Source: Caenorhabditis remanei (Eukaryota > Nematoda > Chromadorea > Rhabditida > Rhabditidae). From it: DNA of 64,000 bases. The notes beneath the pieces are model-generated. The model was not told the DNA's origin. It was given only the letters and a program-made list of their open reading frames with translations, and did not search any database. Location of the stretch: contig NC_071331.1 of the NCBI RefSeq assembly GCF_010183535.1, forward strand, positions 4,836,001-4,900,000, in the 5' to 3' direction. The position numbers and the translations under genes were made by a program. How positions within the stretch are numbered: the first letter of the stretch is position 1; each line of letters starts with the position of its first letter. Positions 42,848-54,737 of this stretch are shown in pieces.

Positions 42848-43330
42848 AAAATTAATTTCTCCTCTTGATTGAACTCCAAAACATGATCGTAAATTATACG
42901 TCTTCGGCACAAAATAATATCAGCTCCTACTTTAGGAAAATCTGATTTATATTCAGCTACTATTTCGTGGAGCAAAACTATTCCATGAGAAAACTCCCAG
43001 ATCTTAATACGTTCTAGAAACAGGCAATTCCAGGAAACATTCTGATTATTCAAACTTTCCCTCTGGCTATCAAAAAGTGTTCAGTTGAACGCATACTGTA
43101 GCTCGAACTAATGAACGCTGCAAATATTCATCAGAATTTTAACTCCAGTCTGGCCCGTAGAAAAAAAACTGCTCAAAAATGACAACTAAAAAATGAAAAT
43201 ACTATTTTCGAGTTCACTACTATATTTGAAACTGTTCCATACAAAATTTTGGAAACATCTTCTCGATTCTATTACATGTTAAGTTACCCTTCTGAAATAG
43301 AAAATTTTCAGAAATTATTATTGAAGTGCA

Positions 43331-43396
43331 CTGTTTCAGGCATGGAGTAAATTCACTCGGTCACTGAAGGTTCAGTTCTTCAGTCCTGGTCCCTGA
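43331..43396 (+). ncRNA. Predicted 21U-RNA gene
   Basis: Exact core 43331-43338, CAGT with T at 43376 (spacing 38). Confidence 0.7.
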
Positions 43397-43682
43397 CACA
43401 AATGAAAAATAGTGATTTGATTTTTACTCATAGCATCTATTTTTAAATCATTTTCTGTTCGTATGTATTGTCTCGCTTTAAGTAATGAAATTGTTGTCGA
43501 GTAGCCAATGATTCCGATATCCCAAAAATTTGAAGGGATCAGGAGGAAGATATGAATCACGATGCTTATTCTGAAACGATTACAATGTAAAACCGTGATA
43601 CAAAATATGTTTGTAATATCTCCCAAACACCTCATGAAAAAGGTTAGTGCCATATCACAATTTTATTGAAACATTAGTATCA

Positions 43683-43748
43683 CTGTTTCAAATTGATTTC
43701 AAGATTCTTAAAAGGTGCTCACTTTAATTAAAACGATTTTCCCTAATC
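43683..43748 (+). ncRNA. Predicted 21U-RNA gene
   Basis: Exact core 43683-43690, TAAT with T at 43728 (spacing 38). One of three + units within 550 bp. Confidence 0.68.
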
Positions 43749-43817
43749 TTTTTAACATGATGGTAGTACGCCAGTTTTGACGGTTGCTAAACAATAAATG
43801 TCTAAAATTAGTTTTCT

Positions 43818-43884
43818 CTGTTTCAGATATACATTCAATCTCAGAGTGTTATGATCCGTGTGCTTTTGAGGTAACTTTTGTAAT
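43818..43884 (+). ncRNA. Predicted 21U-RNA gene
   Basis: Exact core 43818-43825, TGCT with T at 43864 (spacing 39). Confidence 0.68.
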
Positions 43885-44126
43885 ATCTAGTTCAATGATT
43901 ATTGTAACTTCTGGGAAGCCAAGGAAAATCTCAATTACCTATGAATTATTAAACAAAACTGTGACAATTTGATGCCCTACGAAAAAATTCATCTCTGTTT
44001 TAGTGATGTTGTAATAATAATCTAGCAGATACTGTTTTCAGTGTATATTTCTTCATATTAGAACTGTTATTAAAATAGTGATTTCGCTGAAAAAAGTTTG
44101 TTCAATGTACCACGGTTTCAGTAATG

Positions 44127-44212
44127 TTAAAATTACTTTCAATCATAAAGCGTTTTCAGTTATTATCGTGAAAATTACTTTCAATCATAAAGCATTTTCA
44201 GTTATATCGTGA
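44127..44212. repeat. Short tandem duplication
   Basis: Two copies of about 43 bp containing AAAATTACTTTCAATCATAA and TTTTCAGTTAT follow a GGTTTCA core variant (44114-44120). Confidence 0.7.
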
Positions 44213-44566
44213 AATCCTTCTCGCCAAGTGGTCCATCAACCAAACATTGTTCCCTGTTTTCGGATCGCCAACGTCACTCAGAGTCTCTGTCTCTGAACCA
44301 CCTCGTGCCACCACCTTTTCATGTAGCCAATGGTTCTCCTTAATTTTCTTTAAATCGGGTTCGGTCGATACATCCATTTGATCGCGAAACATACATAAGT
44401 AGCGTCTCAGTCCTCTTTAGCTCTCGTTTATCGAATAAGTAATAGAGGTTGAAAATTTCAGGCGCTATCGAAACAGTAAATGAGCTCTACTAGATTTCAT
44501 CAAAACATGCTGTTAGGAACTTCGTCTTTGCTAAAATTTATTTGTTTTTCAATTTGATTCCCGTTT

Positions 44567-46529
44567 TTTAAGACGCACTCTCCGAGTCGATCGAGCATCG
44601 ATCAACTGACCATAGGCACACGAAAAAAGTTGACCATCTCCAATTTGCCTATAATTTTGATCAAAGATAGTATCAAGTGTCCTCAGCAAATTGGAGTACT
44701 TTTTGGCCGGGTCCATCACCTGGGTACCTAGGAAAATCAAAAAATCGATATTTTTCGAAAATGTTTCCTAAAGTAGTTAGGTATGAAATCTCAACGGGAA
44801 GTTATTGCAGACACTATTTTAAGCATTTTTTGTGTTCAAAACAAAAATCCAGGTCAACACCTTCATTGTGAAAATTTTCAAAATGTGTGAAATTTTCGGG
44901 TTTTTTTCATGAAATCGTTTTTATCTCGGCAGTGACACGAGAAGACATTATTTTTTATTTTAAATTCGGAATCTACATAAAATTTGGTATCGGAAACATG
45001 CTGTACCTACTCGTAACTCTAGACCCCAAGAACGGTTTTTTGGGGAAGAATGAGAAAAACAGTGATTTCAATTTTCAAGTCCTTCCAGTAAATTATTTTT
45101 GATGTTTTAAAATAATGGTTTTTTGAAGTTTTTCATTCAATCATGCCATTTTTATTCAGTTCCTGTACAATTTTCGATCATACCACAAAAAATTTTTCGA
45201 AAAAATTGAATTTTTTGATTTATGAAAATTTTCTCCCGAATTGAATCATTCCGATTGAAATGTTAAGGATAGCATTATAAAATCAGGAGAATATAACTGG
45301 AACATTCTTAAGGTTCATAAAAAACTTGGTTCCCACTGTTGGGTCACCTGCTACTTACGCGTTCATGGTGAAATTCAGCGAAATTTTCAACTTGGGAAGT
45401 TGGTGCAACGGTTCTTCATACTTGCAACGTTATTTAATAGAGAATTGCGATGGATATGACAGAAATAGTGAGAAAACTGCAAAAATTGATAGATTCAGCA
45501 AGATTTACGAAAAAAAAACTTGAAAAAATGAGGACTCATAAATGTTCAATGGTCTGACCTTTTTATGGATTTCAGGAAAAAACTTTTCAAGTTTTTTTTG
45601 TAAATCTTGCTGAATCTATCAATTTTTGCAGTTTTCTCACTATTTCTGTCATATTCATCGCATTTCCCTGTCAAATAACGTTGCAAGTATGAAGTACCGT
45701 TGCACCAACTTCCCAAGTTGAAAATTTCGCTGAATTTCACCATGAACGCGTAAGTAGCAGGTGACCCAACAGTGGGAACCAAGTTTTTTATGAACCTTAA
45801 GAATGTTCCAGTTATATTCTCCTGATTTTATAATGCTATCCTTAATAATTCATTCGGAATGATTGAATTCGGGAGAAAATTTTCAAAAATCAAAAAATTC
45901 AATTTTTTCGAAAATTTTTATGTGGTATGATCGAAAATTGTACAGGAACTGAATAAAAATGGCATGATTGAATGAAAAACTTCAAAAAACCATTATTTTA
46001 AAACATCAAAACTAATTTACTGGAAGGACTTGAAAATTGAAATCACTGTTTTTCTCATTCTTCCACAAAAATCTCTCTTTGGGTCTAGAGTTACGAGTAG
46101 GTACAACATGTTTCCAATACCAAATTTTATGTAGATTCCGAATTTAAAATAAAAAATAATGTCTTCTCGTGTCACTGCCGAGATAAAAACGATTTCATGA
46201 AAAAAAACCCGAAAATTTCACACATTTTGAAAATTTTCACAATGAAGGTGTTGACCTGGATTTTTGTTTTAAACACAAAAAATGCTCAAAATAGTGTCTG
46301 CAATAACTTCCCGTTGAGATTTCATACCTAACTACTTTAGGAAAAATTTTCGAAAAATATCGATTTTTTGATTTTCCTAGGTACCCAGGTGATGGACCCG
46401 GCCAAAAAGTACTCCAATTTGCTGAGGACACTTGATACTATCTTTGATCAAAATTATAGGCAAATTGGAGATGGTCAACTTTTTTCGTGTGCCTACGGGT
46501 GATCGAACGAGTCAGAGAGTGTGTCTTAA
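44567..46529. mobile_element. 2-kb near-perfect palindrome (foldback element)
   Basis: Arms of about 950 bp (44567-45523 and 45590-46529) are inverted copies with few differences, for example GGGTCCATCACCTGGGTACC against GGTACCCAGGTGATGGACCC. The spacer is under 70 bp. Outer ends read TAAGACGCACTCTCCGAGTC and its diverged complement. Short frames in the arms lack any recognisable domain. A transcript through it would form a very long hairpin. Confidence 0.85.
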
Positions 46530-46992
46530 ACATTTCAAACAATGGCCACTTATATTGCCAACAATTCTCCAATGTGCGATGTTCTTTTATAAAATTTCAA
46601 GCTCACAAAAGCCAGGCGTCTTTATTTCGATAGTAGTATCAGTAATTGCAAGGAGTCGCGAGAATCATAAATCAACTGGCAGATCGCAATTACATAGCCT
46701 ATAATAAAAATAGTGCAGCAGTAAATTATTTTGGAATTCTTCTATATTCAGTGCATTTTGTAAAGATAAAGGTACATTTTGAAATTGTTTACAGCTGGAA
46801 ATATATATGCGTTTTCCAATCAATACAAGTATTAATTAGAATATAAATACAGACAAACAAAAAACTGTATTGCTCATTTGGCAATATGAGGCCCATGAAG
46901 CCGTATCGTTTTTCTAGAAAAAAGTTGAAACTCTGAGATTTGGTAGAGCACAATTTCTACGGTTTCAAAATCCATCCTTATATGTAGTTTTA

Positions 46993-47058
46993 CAGTTTCA
47001 TACATTGTATGATTCCGCTTTTCCTGAAAGATATTAATAATGTGATGTTTTCGAGAAG
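46993..47058 (+). ncRNA. Predicted 21U-RNA gene, variant core
   Basis: Variant core CAGTTTCA 46993-47000, TAAT with T at 47038 (spacing 38). Paralogue at 47823; a further copy at 48439 has its TAAT at spacing 35. Confidence 0.5.
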
Positions 47059-47413
47059 CCTCCATCTATCTCATTAAATCGTCTTCAAGTTAATTCATCA
47101 GACAAACATCAAGGTGTCTTGAATTTATCAGAGTCTCACTGTCATTTTAAATTTACTACAACATGTAACACAACATCGAATCAGTGATATTTTTGAATAA
47201 AAACTTTATTATCCTACATAGAATATTATGTCGTTGAAGTTACTTACCTCCGGAAAACGTTATTTCCCTTGATTCATTTACCGAAAAAACAGATATTTTT
47301 TCTTTCGCGCTGTTCCGGAGAGCTTCATCATAAAACTCTTTGTAAAAGTTACCGGTAAAATGCAAGCATAACTCGAACCGACTTCATTGAAAAGTTCATT
47401 GGCAACTCATTTT

Positions 47414-47480
47414 CTGTTTCAGATAAGATGTGATTGAACTCTAACTGAAGATTTTTCGATAGAACTTCCTTGAGGATTTC
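47414..47480 (+). ncRNA. Predicted 21U-RNA gene (family with 48833 and 62627)
   Basis: Exact core 47414-47421, CGAT with T at 47460 (spacing 39). The spacer AAGATGTGATTGA.CTCTA.CTGAAG is shared with its paralogues; downstream sequence differs. Confidence 0.68.
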
Positions 47481-47822
47481 ATCTTGAAAACTTGGTTTGC
47501 TTACTCCAATTTACTGATGTTTTTTGAGGTTTTTGGCAGCAAAACTATCAGTTTTTAATGAAAAAAGCAAAATTAAACACAAATGTAGCCATTTTAAGGG
47601 CTTTTTACAAGTTTTACACTCATCAAGTTTCGAAACTACAATAATTTCCGCCTTCCGTCATTTCAAGAAAAACATGTATTTTACAGATGGTAAAACGTTA
47701 TCGAAGAAGTAATTGAGGTGGAAAAATTCAGACGCTATCGAAACAGTTAATGAATGCTACGGGAACAACAGTGAGTGTGCGCCTTGACGTTTACTATTCA
47801 AAAATTTGATTTTTCGTGTTTA

Positions 47823-47888
47823 CAGTTTCATACGGTCTATGATTTCGTTTTACCTGAAAAAAATTAATAATAAGAGGGTCTTGTGTCG
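47823..47888 (+). ncRNA. Predicted 21U-RNA gene, variant core
   Basis: Variant core CAGTTTCA 47823-47830, TAAT with T at 47868 (spacing 38), paralogous to 46993. Confidence 0.5.
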
Positions 47889-48158
47889 TTGACTTTTTCT
47901 TGGGTGTGAGGTTCTTATGACGTTGGCTTTCAACGACTGAAAGTTAATTCATCAGACCAACATCGTGGTGTCTTGAATTAATCACAGTCAATGTAAATGT
48001 CACACCGCATTATTTGGTAAGAGATTTGTTTACACAATAGTTGTATTAATCCAGAATATTATTTCGTTGAGTTATAAAAAGTTTTGTCAAAGTAACCGGT
48101 AAAATGAAAGTATACATTTTTAAATTCCATCTCAAATAGCTCTAGTTGATCTCATTTA

Positions 48159-48219
48159 CTGTTTCAGGAAAGAGGTCTAACTAAAGATTTTTCATTGATA
48201 GAAGTCTAGTTGTTTTTCT
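48159..48219 (+). ncRNA. Degenerate 21U-RNA unit
   Basis: Exact core 48159-48166 but the only nearby YRNT (TGAT, T at 48199) is at spacing 33. Compared with the unit at 47414, about six bases of spacer are missing. It may be inactive. Confidence 0.3.
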
Positions 48220-48832
48220 TGCTACACACTAACGAGATGCATGGAACACAGTTTCCGTGTGTGACGAATAATACACCATTTTATGGCAACTGCCTGTCCT
48301 GACGATTCCTGATTGAGTATTGAATGAAAATAAAATCACGAAAGTTTCGAAATCCATCCTTATATGTAGTTCACTGGGTACAACAGTGAGTGTGCGCCTC
48401 TGACGTTTACTATTCGAATATTCGATTTTTCGGTTTTACAGTTTCATACATTGTATTCCGCTTTTCCTGAAAAAAATTAATAGCATGATGTTTAACTGAA
48501 TTGAGTACATCCTCCATCTATATCATTAAAGGGTCTTAAAGTTAATTCATCAGAGAATTTATCAGACTTTCACTGTCATTTTAAATTTACTACAACATAT
48601 AACACAACATCGAATCAGTGATGTTTGTGAATAAAAACTTTATTATCTTACATATTCTAAGAGAATATTATGTCGTTGAAGTTATAGGGCGATTCATTTA
48701 CAGAAAAAACTGTTCTTTTTTCGTTTCGCTGTTCCGGAGAGCCTCGTCATAAAACTCTTTGTAAAAGTAACCGGTAAAATGCAAGCATAACTCGAACCGA
48801 CCTCATTGAAAAGTTCATTTGCAACACATTTT

Positions 48833-48898
48833 CTGTTTCAGGTAAGATGTGATTGAGCTCTATCTGAAGAAGCTTAATTAATCGTGTTGTATTCATTT
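48833..48898 (+). ncRNA. Predicted 21U-RNA gene
   Basis: Exact core 48833-48840, TAAT with T at 48878 (spacing 38). Spacer conserved with 47414 and 62627. Confidence 0.68.
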
Positions 48899-49385
48899 CT
48901 ACATACTAACGAGATGCTTGGAATACAGTTTCCGTGTGAACCTCTAATTAGGCGTGTCTAAAAATATGGTCTTCCATATTTCTAGGACAGCTTTCTAATC
49001 TACAACTTCAAGCATTACGGAAATTCTCGTAGAATCACTTTAGTAAAACTGCCTGACATTCTTTACCGCTGTCAATAGATACTTGATCAATTCAACTGTT
49101 TCCAGAGATAATTATTTATATGTCTTAAAACTATATATCAGTTTTCATCCAAACTCGCTGAATATATCTCCACTGACGTCACATATCGGTCTTTCTCAGC
49201 ATTTTATTGAAACATTGTGATATAATGAAACCCAGTTATTCCTGGGTTTCCAACAATAGATGTTCTTTTTTACTCCCTCTCATTCCAGGTGAAACGTATT
49301 TCAGTTCAAAATATTTTCTGGAAACAAGAAGTTTTGAAATGAAATTTAAGAAAATTTTCTCCGTTTTCACATACTTTTATTGTAA

Positions 49386-49451
49386 AACTGTTTGATGTTT
49401 CATAAACTGTTCGCTACATTTTTCATATTGAATCAAGGAAATATGAAACTG
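49386..49451 (-). ncRNA. Predicted 21U-RNA gene, variant core
   Basis: Variant core CAGTTTCA 49451-49444, YRNT T at 49406 (spacing 38). Confidence 0.45.
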
Positions 49452-50245
49452 TTAACTTCATAAGGCGCACAACGTTCCTAATTTCATTCAACATTCTTAG
49501 AGTTCCAAGAAACTTATTACGCAGTGTTTTTTCCAGTTCCGGTAATTTTTCAATTAACCTATTTTCTGGTTTTACAAAATTCTGGCGAAATGAAATGTTT
49601 GGACGTATTTTCTTATCCAGTTTTTTAACATTCACTGGAAGAATACTGATATTAGTGTAGGAATTCCCGAATCATGATAGAAATTACATATTGGGTTCAG
49701 TTTCAAATGTTTTTGAGACAATTTCCGGCGTCAAATCAAAACTTTTAGAATCAAAGATAGTCATTCAACGAATTTCTACGAAAGCAGTTTGAATCAACAT
49801 GACTCATGTTTCATGAGTTTCCGAAATAGTAAACTTGATTTCAAGTGATAGTAAAATCAAAATTGATGATCATGTTCTGTAACAAAAATAAGTTTTTATG
49901 AATAATTCGTTATCGCAGTTGGTATCCGTCTGTAGTTGATTACACAACACTCTATTCTAATACAAGTGTGTGAAATTTTAAAAAACAAAATAATATTCCG
50001 GAACAGGTAATCTTCAGATACTTTAAGAAACCATAATTAATAAGAATGCTATCAATGTTTTTCAAAATCTTTATTCTATCAAATTTTCCTGAAACGGTGG
50101 AAAACTGAACGATTCTTGAACCCGAAAAATGCTAGAGGTTACTGTAGACGTTAACAAATCTCCAAAGTATGAATTTGTAGTCCTTGTAGTTGTTAAGTTT
50201 GGAGTACGTTCGAGACACCGAGTTTACAAAAATGTTACTTTTTCA

Positions 50246-50311
50246 CTGTTTCAGCTTTTTTTTGAATGGACTGACCTCCCAGCAATTCATTACGGCTATA
50301 TTCATCGCATA
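50246..50311 (+). ncRNA. Predicted 21U-RNA gene (paralogue of 42260)
   Basis: Exact core 50246-50253, CATT with T at 50291 (spacing 38). Confidence 0.7.
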
Positions 50312-50711
50312 ACAACTTTTCGAACTGTTTGAATTTTGAGAAGTGGCAAAGAAAACATAAATTTTCAACATCAAATTTCGCAATTAGAACAAAACTGTTG
50401 CACCTGCGGTTAACGGGTTCAGTGGTAGATAGAATATTAGTTTATTGGGTAAATAAAAGTAAGGGGGCAAAGACGGAAGGGGGAAATGGGAAAGGACAGA
50501 AATGGGGATAGTTCACGAATTGGACGGGAGTAATGTCTTCACAATTACAACAATGATTCGGATATATGTGACACGTGGTAAAGTAAATTCAACGTTATTC
50601 GTTCACACTATTATGTAGATGCGGTATTCATTCTGTACCATGTGAAAAAAAACCGATGAAATATTTAGAGAGCGAATTTACAACGCTTCTGAAACATTAT
50701 GAGCTATATTG

Positions 50712-50778
50712 CCGTTTCAATATCATCTTTAAAGCATTCAGATGCCTTGCCAAGCATTGGTTGGGGGTGAAAATGATT
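50712..50778 (+). ncRNA. Predicted 21U-RNA gene, variant core CCGTTTCA
   Basis: Core 50712-50719, CATT with T at 50758 (spacing 39). An inverted copy at 57478 has an exact core and a very similar predicted 21-mer. Confidence 0.45.
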
Positions 50779-51458
50779 TGAGAACTAACTTCAGATTATG
50801 TTTTGACCATTTTTTGATCTTAACTTTTGAGACTACATATTATAGATGGACCACATTGAAATTCCGCAGAGAATGTTCTGTTTTGAAAACATGAAATCAA
50901 GAAGAAAGTGAGAAACTGTATTTTTCAGTGAGTGCTTTTATCTACGAAAAACCGATTGCAAAGACGATTGACTGTATTAGTCAATAAATTTGAAGGTAAA
51001 TGGATGAACAATTAAGCAATTGTAAGTTTTTTGTTATGACCTCGCAATTTGAATTTCTTCCTTTTCAATGATTTGATCTGAAAACATTTAAATAGCTCCA
51101 ACACGACCGATTATTAAAAACCAACTACAGAACGGCATTTGGAAGCCGGCCGATATCCAAGCTTACAAAATTAACTAACCATTTTGATAGAGCGGTTGAA
51201 CTCTACATTTCCAAAATACCTTTCTCAGACTAATAACCGTTACAAAATGTTTCAAAAAAACAACGTGATGATAACTTAATGATTTCATCAGTGATGATGG
51301 TTTTTCATTGCTTTACTCGGAATCCGCCGGTCGCATCGCGAAACTTTAATAAAAACCTGAAAAAGTGAAAAAAATTTCTGTCTCCGGCGAAAAAAAAAAC
51401 GGTGAATGCGTTCACCGACACTGCTCCTGAATAGTAATCATTTTCAAAATATAAAAAA

Positions 51459-51525
51459 CTGTTTCACGTACTCCATACTTCTTAATGTGTGATGAAATGT
51501 TCAGTCTCTTGTGCGGGGTTTCAGA
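51459..51525 (+). ncRNA. Predicted 21U-RNA gene
   Basis: Exact core 51459-51466, CAGT with T at 51505 (spacing 39). Confidence 0.68.
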
Positions 51526-51944
51526 AATGTTTGTCACGTCAAATCTAATGCGATGTAATTCAAAACATTTTTTGAAAACACACGAACGCTAAAAACCAAA
51601 GAGTCAAATGAGAGGAAACTGAGTTTTAACAATACTTTTGTTAACCGACTTTTGTCTTGAATTATTTTCGCGAATACTCAGCATTAAAAGCTCAACATTG
51701 CAAAACGTTGCTCCGCCGGCTGCACACCACAATTCTCCGTTTCAGTACATGAATTTTGCATCGAATATGACCATTGACTCTATCGGTCTTTTGATGACAA
51801 AAAAAACATTAACAGAAAAACGTAAATGATTACTTTGTAGTAATTTCGGTTGTATCGGCAAAGAATGGTCATTAATCTATTTAGTGGCGTTTTAACTATT
51901 TCTACGGTATTTTTATTTAGAAATTTCTTCGATTTACTACAAGA

Positions 51945-52008
51945 AATTTTGTTGTTTTCATATAATCAAAATTACCATTACAGCATACTCACAATAATAC
52001 TGAAACAG
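51945..52008 (-). ncRNA. Predicted 21U-RNA gene
   Basis: Exact core 52008-52001, YRNT T at 51965 (spacing 36). Divergent from the + unit at 52048, with the cores only 39 nt apart. Confidence 0.55.
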
Positions 52009-52047
52009 TAATACATTTCCAAAACCACTTTGTTTTGAATTAGGTTA

Positions 52048-52112
52048 CTGTTTCAGTATGTTCTCAAGGATTGCACCACCACCACTATTGATGATTTACC
52101 GACTCATCCTTT
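52048..52112 (+). ncRNA. Predicted 21U-RNA gene
   Basis: Exact core 52048-52055, TGAT with T at 52092 (spacing 37). Head-to-head with the unit at 52001. Confidence 0.62.
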
Positions 52113-52280
52113 TCAACATTTTCTTGATGATATGATTGTTATTGTAAAGATTGAGATACATTTTTACTTTTTACATTTTTTTACACACAGTCATTTCATA
52201 AGCTTAGATTGTCATATGGCTTTCTTTTTCGGATAAGGATGAAGCAGGATTTGTTAGAAGCTTCTTGATTTCTATTAGTT

Positions 52281-52345
52281 TATAGTTCATGGCAAAAAAA
52301 AACAATTCAAAAATTAAATTTGTCTTTGCAATAGGAGTGAAACTG
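52281..52345 (-). ncRNA. Predicted 21U-RNA gene, variant core
   Basis: Variant core CAGTTTCA 52345-52338, YRNT T at 52301 (spacing 37). Confidence 0.4.
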
Positions 52346-52731
52346 TGATAAAATTAAGAACATAATTGTTTTTGATTTGATGAGCAGTTCTCAAAATTTT
52401 ATGAGATTTTTTGTTTGGTACCAAAAACACGAACTCAAAGTTTTTTTTGTTCTTTAAAAAAATTTCGTTTTGAGTTGGCTTTCTTTTGAGCCAACTTGAA
52501 TCTCAGTGCTATTTCAATCTCATGGATTTGTCAAGAGATTTGGAATACGAACCATACGGTGCCAGGTTATCGCGGATAGCTGTGACCTTTGTCTTTTGGG
52601 TCCGCCGAGCTGAATTTATGAACATCGACTAGTCTTCTGGTCTTCTACGAGACCTGGAGAGGCCAAATCTTTTGTGGTTCTTGATAGGGTGTCTGTTCCA
52701 CGCTGTTTGTTATTTAATTTTAAAAAAATCA

Positions 52732-52798
52732 CTGTTTCAAGTGATGAATGTGAACGAAAGCATAGTAGCCACAGTATTGACATACACCCCTAAGATAT
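52732..52798 (+). ncRNA. Predicted 21U-RNA gene
   Basis: Exact core 52732-52739, TATT with T at 52778 (spacing 39); CAGT at spacing 36 is an alternative start. Confidence 0.6.
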
Positions 52799-52882
52799 GA
52801 CCAAAAAACCAGAACTTAATATACTTTTGAGCGGGACTGTATGATTATTTTATACGTTTTTGTATATAGGTATTCTGTGGTC

Positions 52883-52949
52883 AACATGAATATTCCATAC
52901 TAAGCATTTCAAATTTCAAACTCTGCTTCAACTTTTATTGCTGAAACAG
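52883..52949 (-). ncRNA. Predicted 21U-RNA gene
   Basis: Exact core 52949-52942, YRNT T at 52903 (spacing 39). Confidence 0.65.
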
Positions 52950-53090
52950 AAAATTTGCAATAATTCACAGTCAGTATATCATTCCAGTTCCAGGCTATTA
53001 ATCACGCCAATTCTGATCAGAACTATGAAAAAACCCCCAGTAGATTGCTCGTCAAGAATTATGAGCATAGAGGGGATGCCGTTATGAAAA

Positions 53091-53158
53091 AAATAATGCA
53101 TTTTCTTGATAGTGGTTTCTTTTTATTAACTCAGATGTAAAACAGCTTTTTGAAACAG
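53091..53158 (-). ncRNA. Predicted 21U-RNA gene (paralogue of 59357)
   Basis: Exact core 53158-53151, YRNT T at 53111 (spacing 40). The duplicate at 59357 keeps spacing 40 but differs beyond the first bases of the 21-mer. Confidence 0.65.
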
Positions 53159-53630
53159 AAACTACCAATATTTTTTGACTGGACAAACTTTTCGTTCGTT
53201 TCTACCCAATTTCAAGTTTTCAAAAATAACATTTTCCGTATTCACAAATTTTGAATATTTGGACTTCATGCTTCCGGGACTTTCTTTGAACACTCAAACT
53301 GCTGCAAAATTGTTTTTGTGAAGTTTAAAAGAGAGTTCAAATGAAATTCGATTCCGTAACAAAAGCAAAATTAAGATTTCATCTATTAACATTTCCTAGT
53401 AACAGAAATCTGAAAAAAATCTTTCATTCGAGAAAAGTCGCAGGGTTCGGGAACAATTGATCAACATTGCACATTCCAAGGTGTCTCTAAAATAGTTATT
53501 GAAACAACTAATTATAGAAAAAAACGATTTTCAAAGTGTGTCACAGTTTTAGGTGTATTTGGAATGGGATTTATCAGAGAGCTTATAATTTTGAAATAGT
53601 TAAAAATGTATGAATTTTTTACATTTTCTA

Positions 53631-53697
53631 CAGTTTCAGTCAGTTGATTTACTTTACTACGTTTATTTGTTTTCAATATATCAAAGGCACTTGGCGA
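53631..53697 (+). ncRNA. Predicted 21U-RNA gene, variant core
   Basis: Variant core CAGTTTCA 53631-53638, CAAT with T at 53677 (spacing 39). In the duplicate (near 59827) the core has decayed to CAGTTTCG. Confidence 0.45.
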
Positions 53698-53777
53698 CTT
53701 TTTTAAAACTAAACTTTCTAATTTTCATCATCTATCTCCAAAAACATATTATTTATTGAAGTTTTAGCATGAATCTG

Positions 53778-53845
53778 ATTTTGGGGGCCGAAGCCAAAAC
53801 GAAAGTTCCCATTGCAAGTAAAACAATGGAGAACCCGTGAAACAG
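53778..53845 (-). ncRNA. Predicted 21U-RNA gene (paralogue of 60058)
   Basis: Exact core 53845-53838, YRNT T at 53798 (spacing 40). Confidence 0.62.
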
Positions 53846-54668
53846 ATTATCATTTATTTTCAAACAGAAGTCACCAATGAGAATTTACTATTTCCAAATC
53901 AATCACAATCTCCAAGATGTCAGTTTCAATGTATTCTTATTTTTTTCTTATTTTAAGAATGAAAATAACTTAAAATTTGAAAAATTGACATTGAAAGAGT
54001 CAAATGGCTTTTCTTATTTCCTAGTAACAAGATGTTCATTTTTAAGGTTTGTAATGTGAATGATCGTAGACTACCGATTGAAATATCGCGCATTCCGTGG
54101 GCTTTGAAGAAGATATCGAAACAGTAACTTATCATCATTTAGGTTATAAGGGCTCTCTGTCAGGATTGTTTTCAATAGTATTATCGGCAGGATCAGGTGA
54201 TAACAACATCTTTACAAAATTCACCGAGAAATGTGAATTTCTCAGTTTCAGATTTTTTATGAATTTGCATTGTGAAAGCGATTGCAATTTTTCAACAAAT
54301 CCCCCAGTTTTTGATTGAATTCCGGACAATGAATTTTTCAGATTTTGAATAATTAGAACATTTTTTGTGCTGTTGCGAAATAATTTCAAAAGAGAAAAAA
54401 AAGTTATTCAATAGTTGGGTTTCAACATCGGCTGACTAGGGAATGGTCTAAACTGACCGTGGAGTTCAGAAACGAGACCTAGCACAATCGATAGACAATC
54501 GAATTTTAATGGGAAATCAGTTTTCAAAAATTGCTGAATGGCCTCCAGAATCCAGATATTCTAGTCTGAAAATGCAAACTTAATACATGTGATTTACTCG
54601 ATTTTTCACCCAAATTTAGCTGTGTTTCGCCCCAAATATCACGGCACCTGAACATCCCTCTCGCCCAG

Positions 54669-54737
54669 CGATCCGTGGTCGAGTGGTGAGTGTGTCTGTC
54701 TATGAAGCACGCTATGCAGGTTCGACCCCCCCACGGT
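54669..54737 (+). pseudogene. tRNA-like sequence in the foldback
   Basis: TGGTCGAGTGG (54676-54686) and GGTTCGACCCC (54719-54729) are A- and B-box-like; the A-box resembles those of serine/leucine tRNAs. The 3' half recurs inverted at 54905-54955. Stem pairing is poor, so a functional tRNA is not supported. Confidence 0.45.

Larger units (their letters stand above)
39641..44566. other. Gene-free cluster block
   Basis: No host gene is visible. The stretch 40640-42320 shares scattered direct similarity with 49500-50330 (for example TAGAGGTTACTGTAG and CAACATGAGTTTCC), showing block duplication. Six exact cores lie here. Confidence 0.55.
52960..54020. repeat. Segmental duplication block, copy 1
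   Basis: Direct copy of about 59160-60180. Shared landmarks are CCAGGCTATTAATCACGCCA, AGCATAGAGGGGATGCCGTT, ACATTCCAAGGTGTCTCTAA and CGTGAAACAGATTATC. Two exact 21U cores (53151, 53838) are retained in both copies at corresponding positions. Confidence 0.8.
46530..54428. other. Dense gene-free cluster block with duplications
   Basis: No host gene is visible. Thirteen exact cores lie here. Direct copies at about 46960-47460 and 48350-48890 (with a further inverted copy at 62570-62830) and a block at 52960-54020 repeated at 59160-60180 make up much of it. Confidence 0.6.

Noticed and set aside
44198..44392. 64-codon frame on the minus strand (contains SETETLSDVGDPKTGN)
   Set aside because: It has coding-like composition and might be a gene remnant, but there is no splice partner, domain or second copy to support it.
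52400..52850. Possible Tc1/mariner transposase remnant (text such as GAGCGGGACTGTATGA)
   Set aside because: No transposase motif survives translation on either strand and no inverted ends were found.
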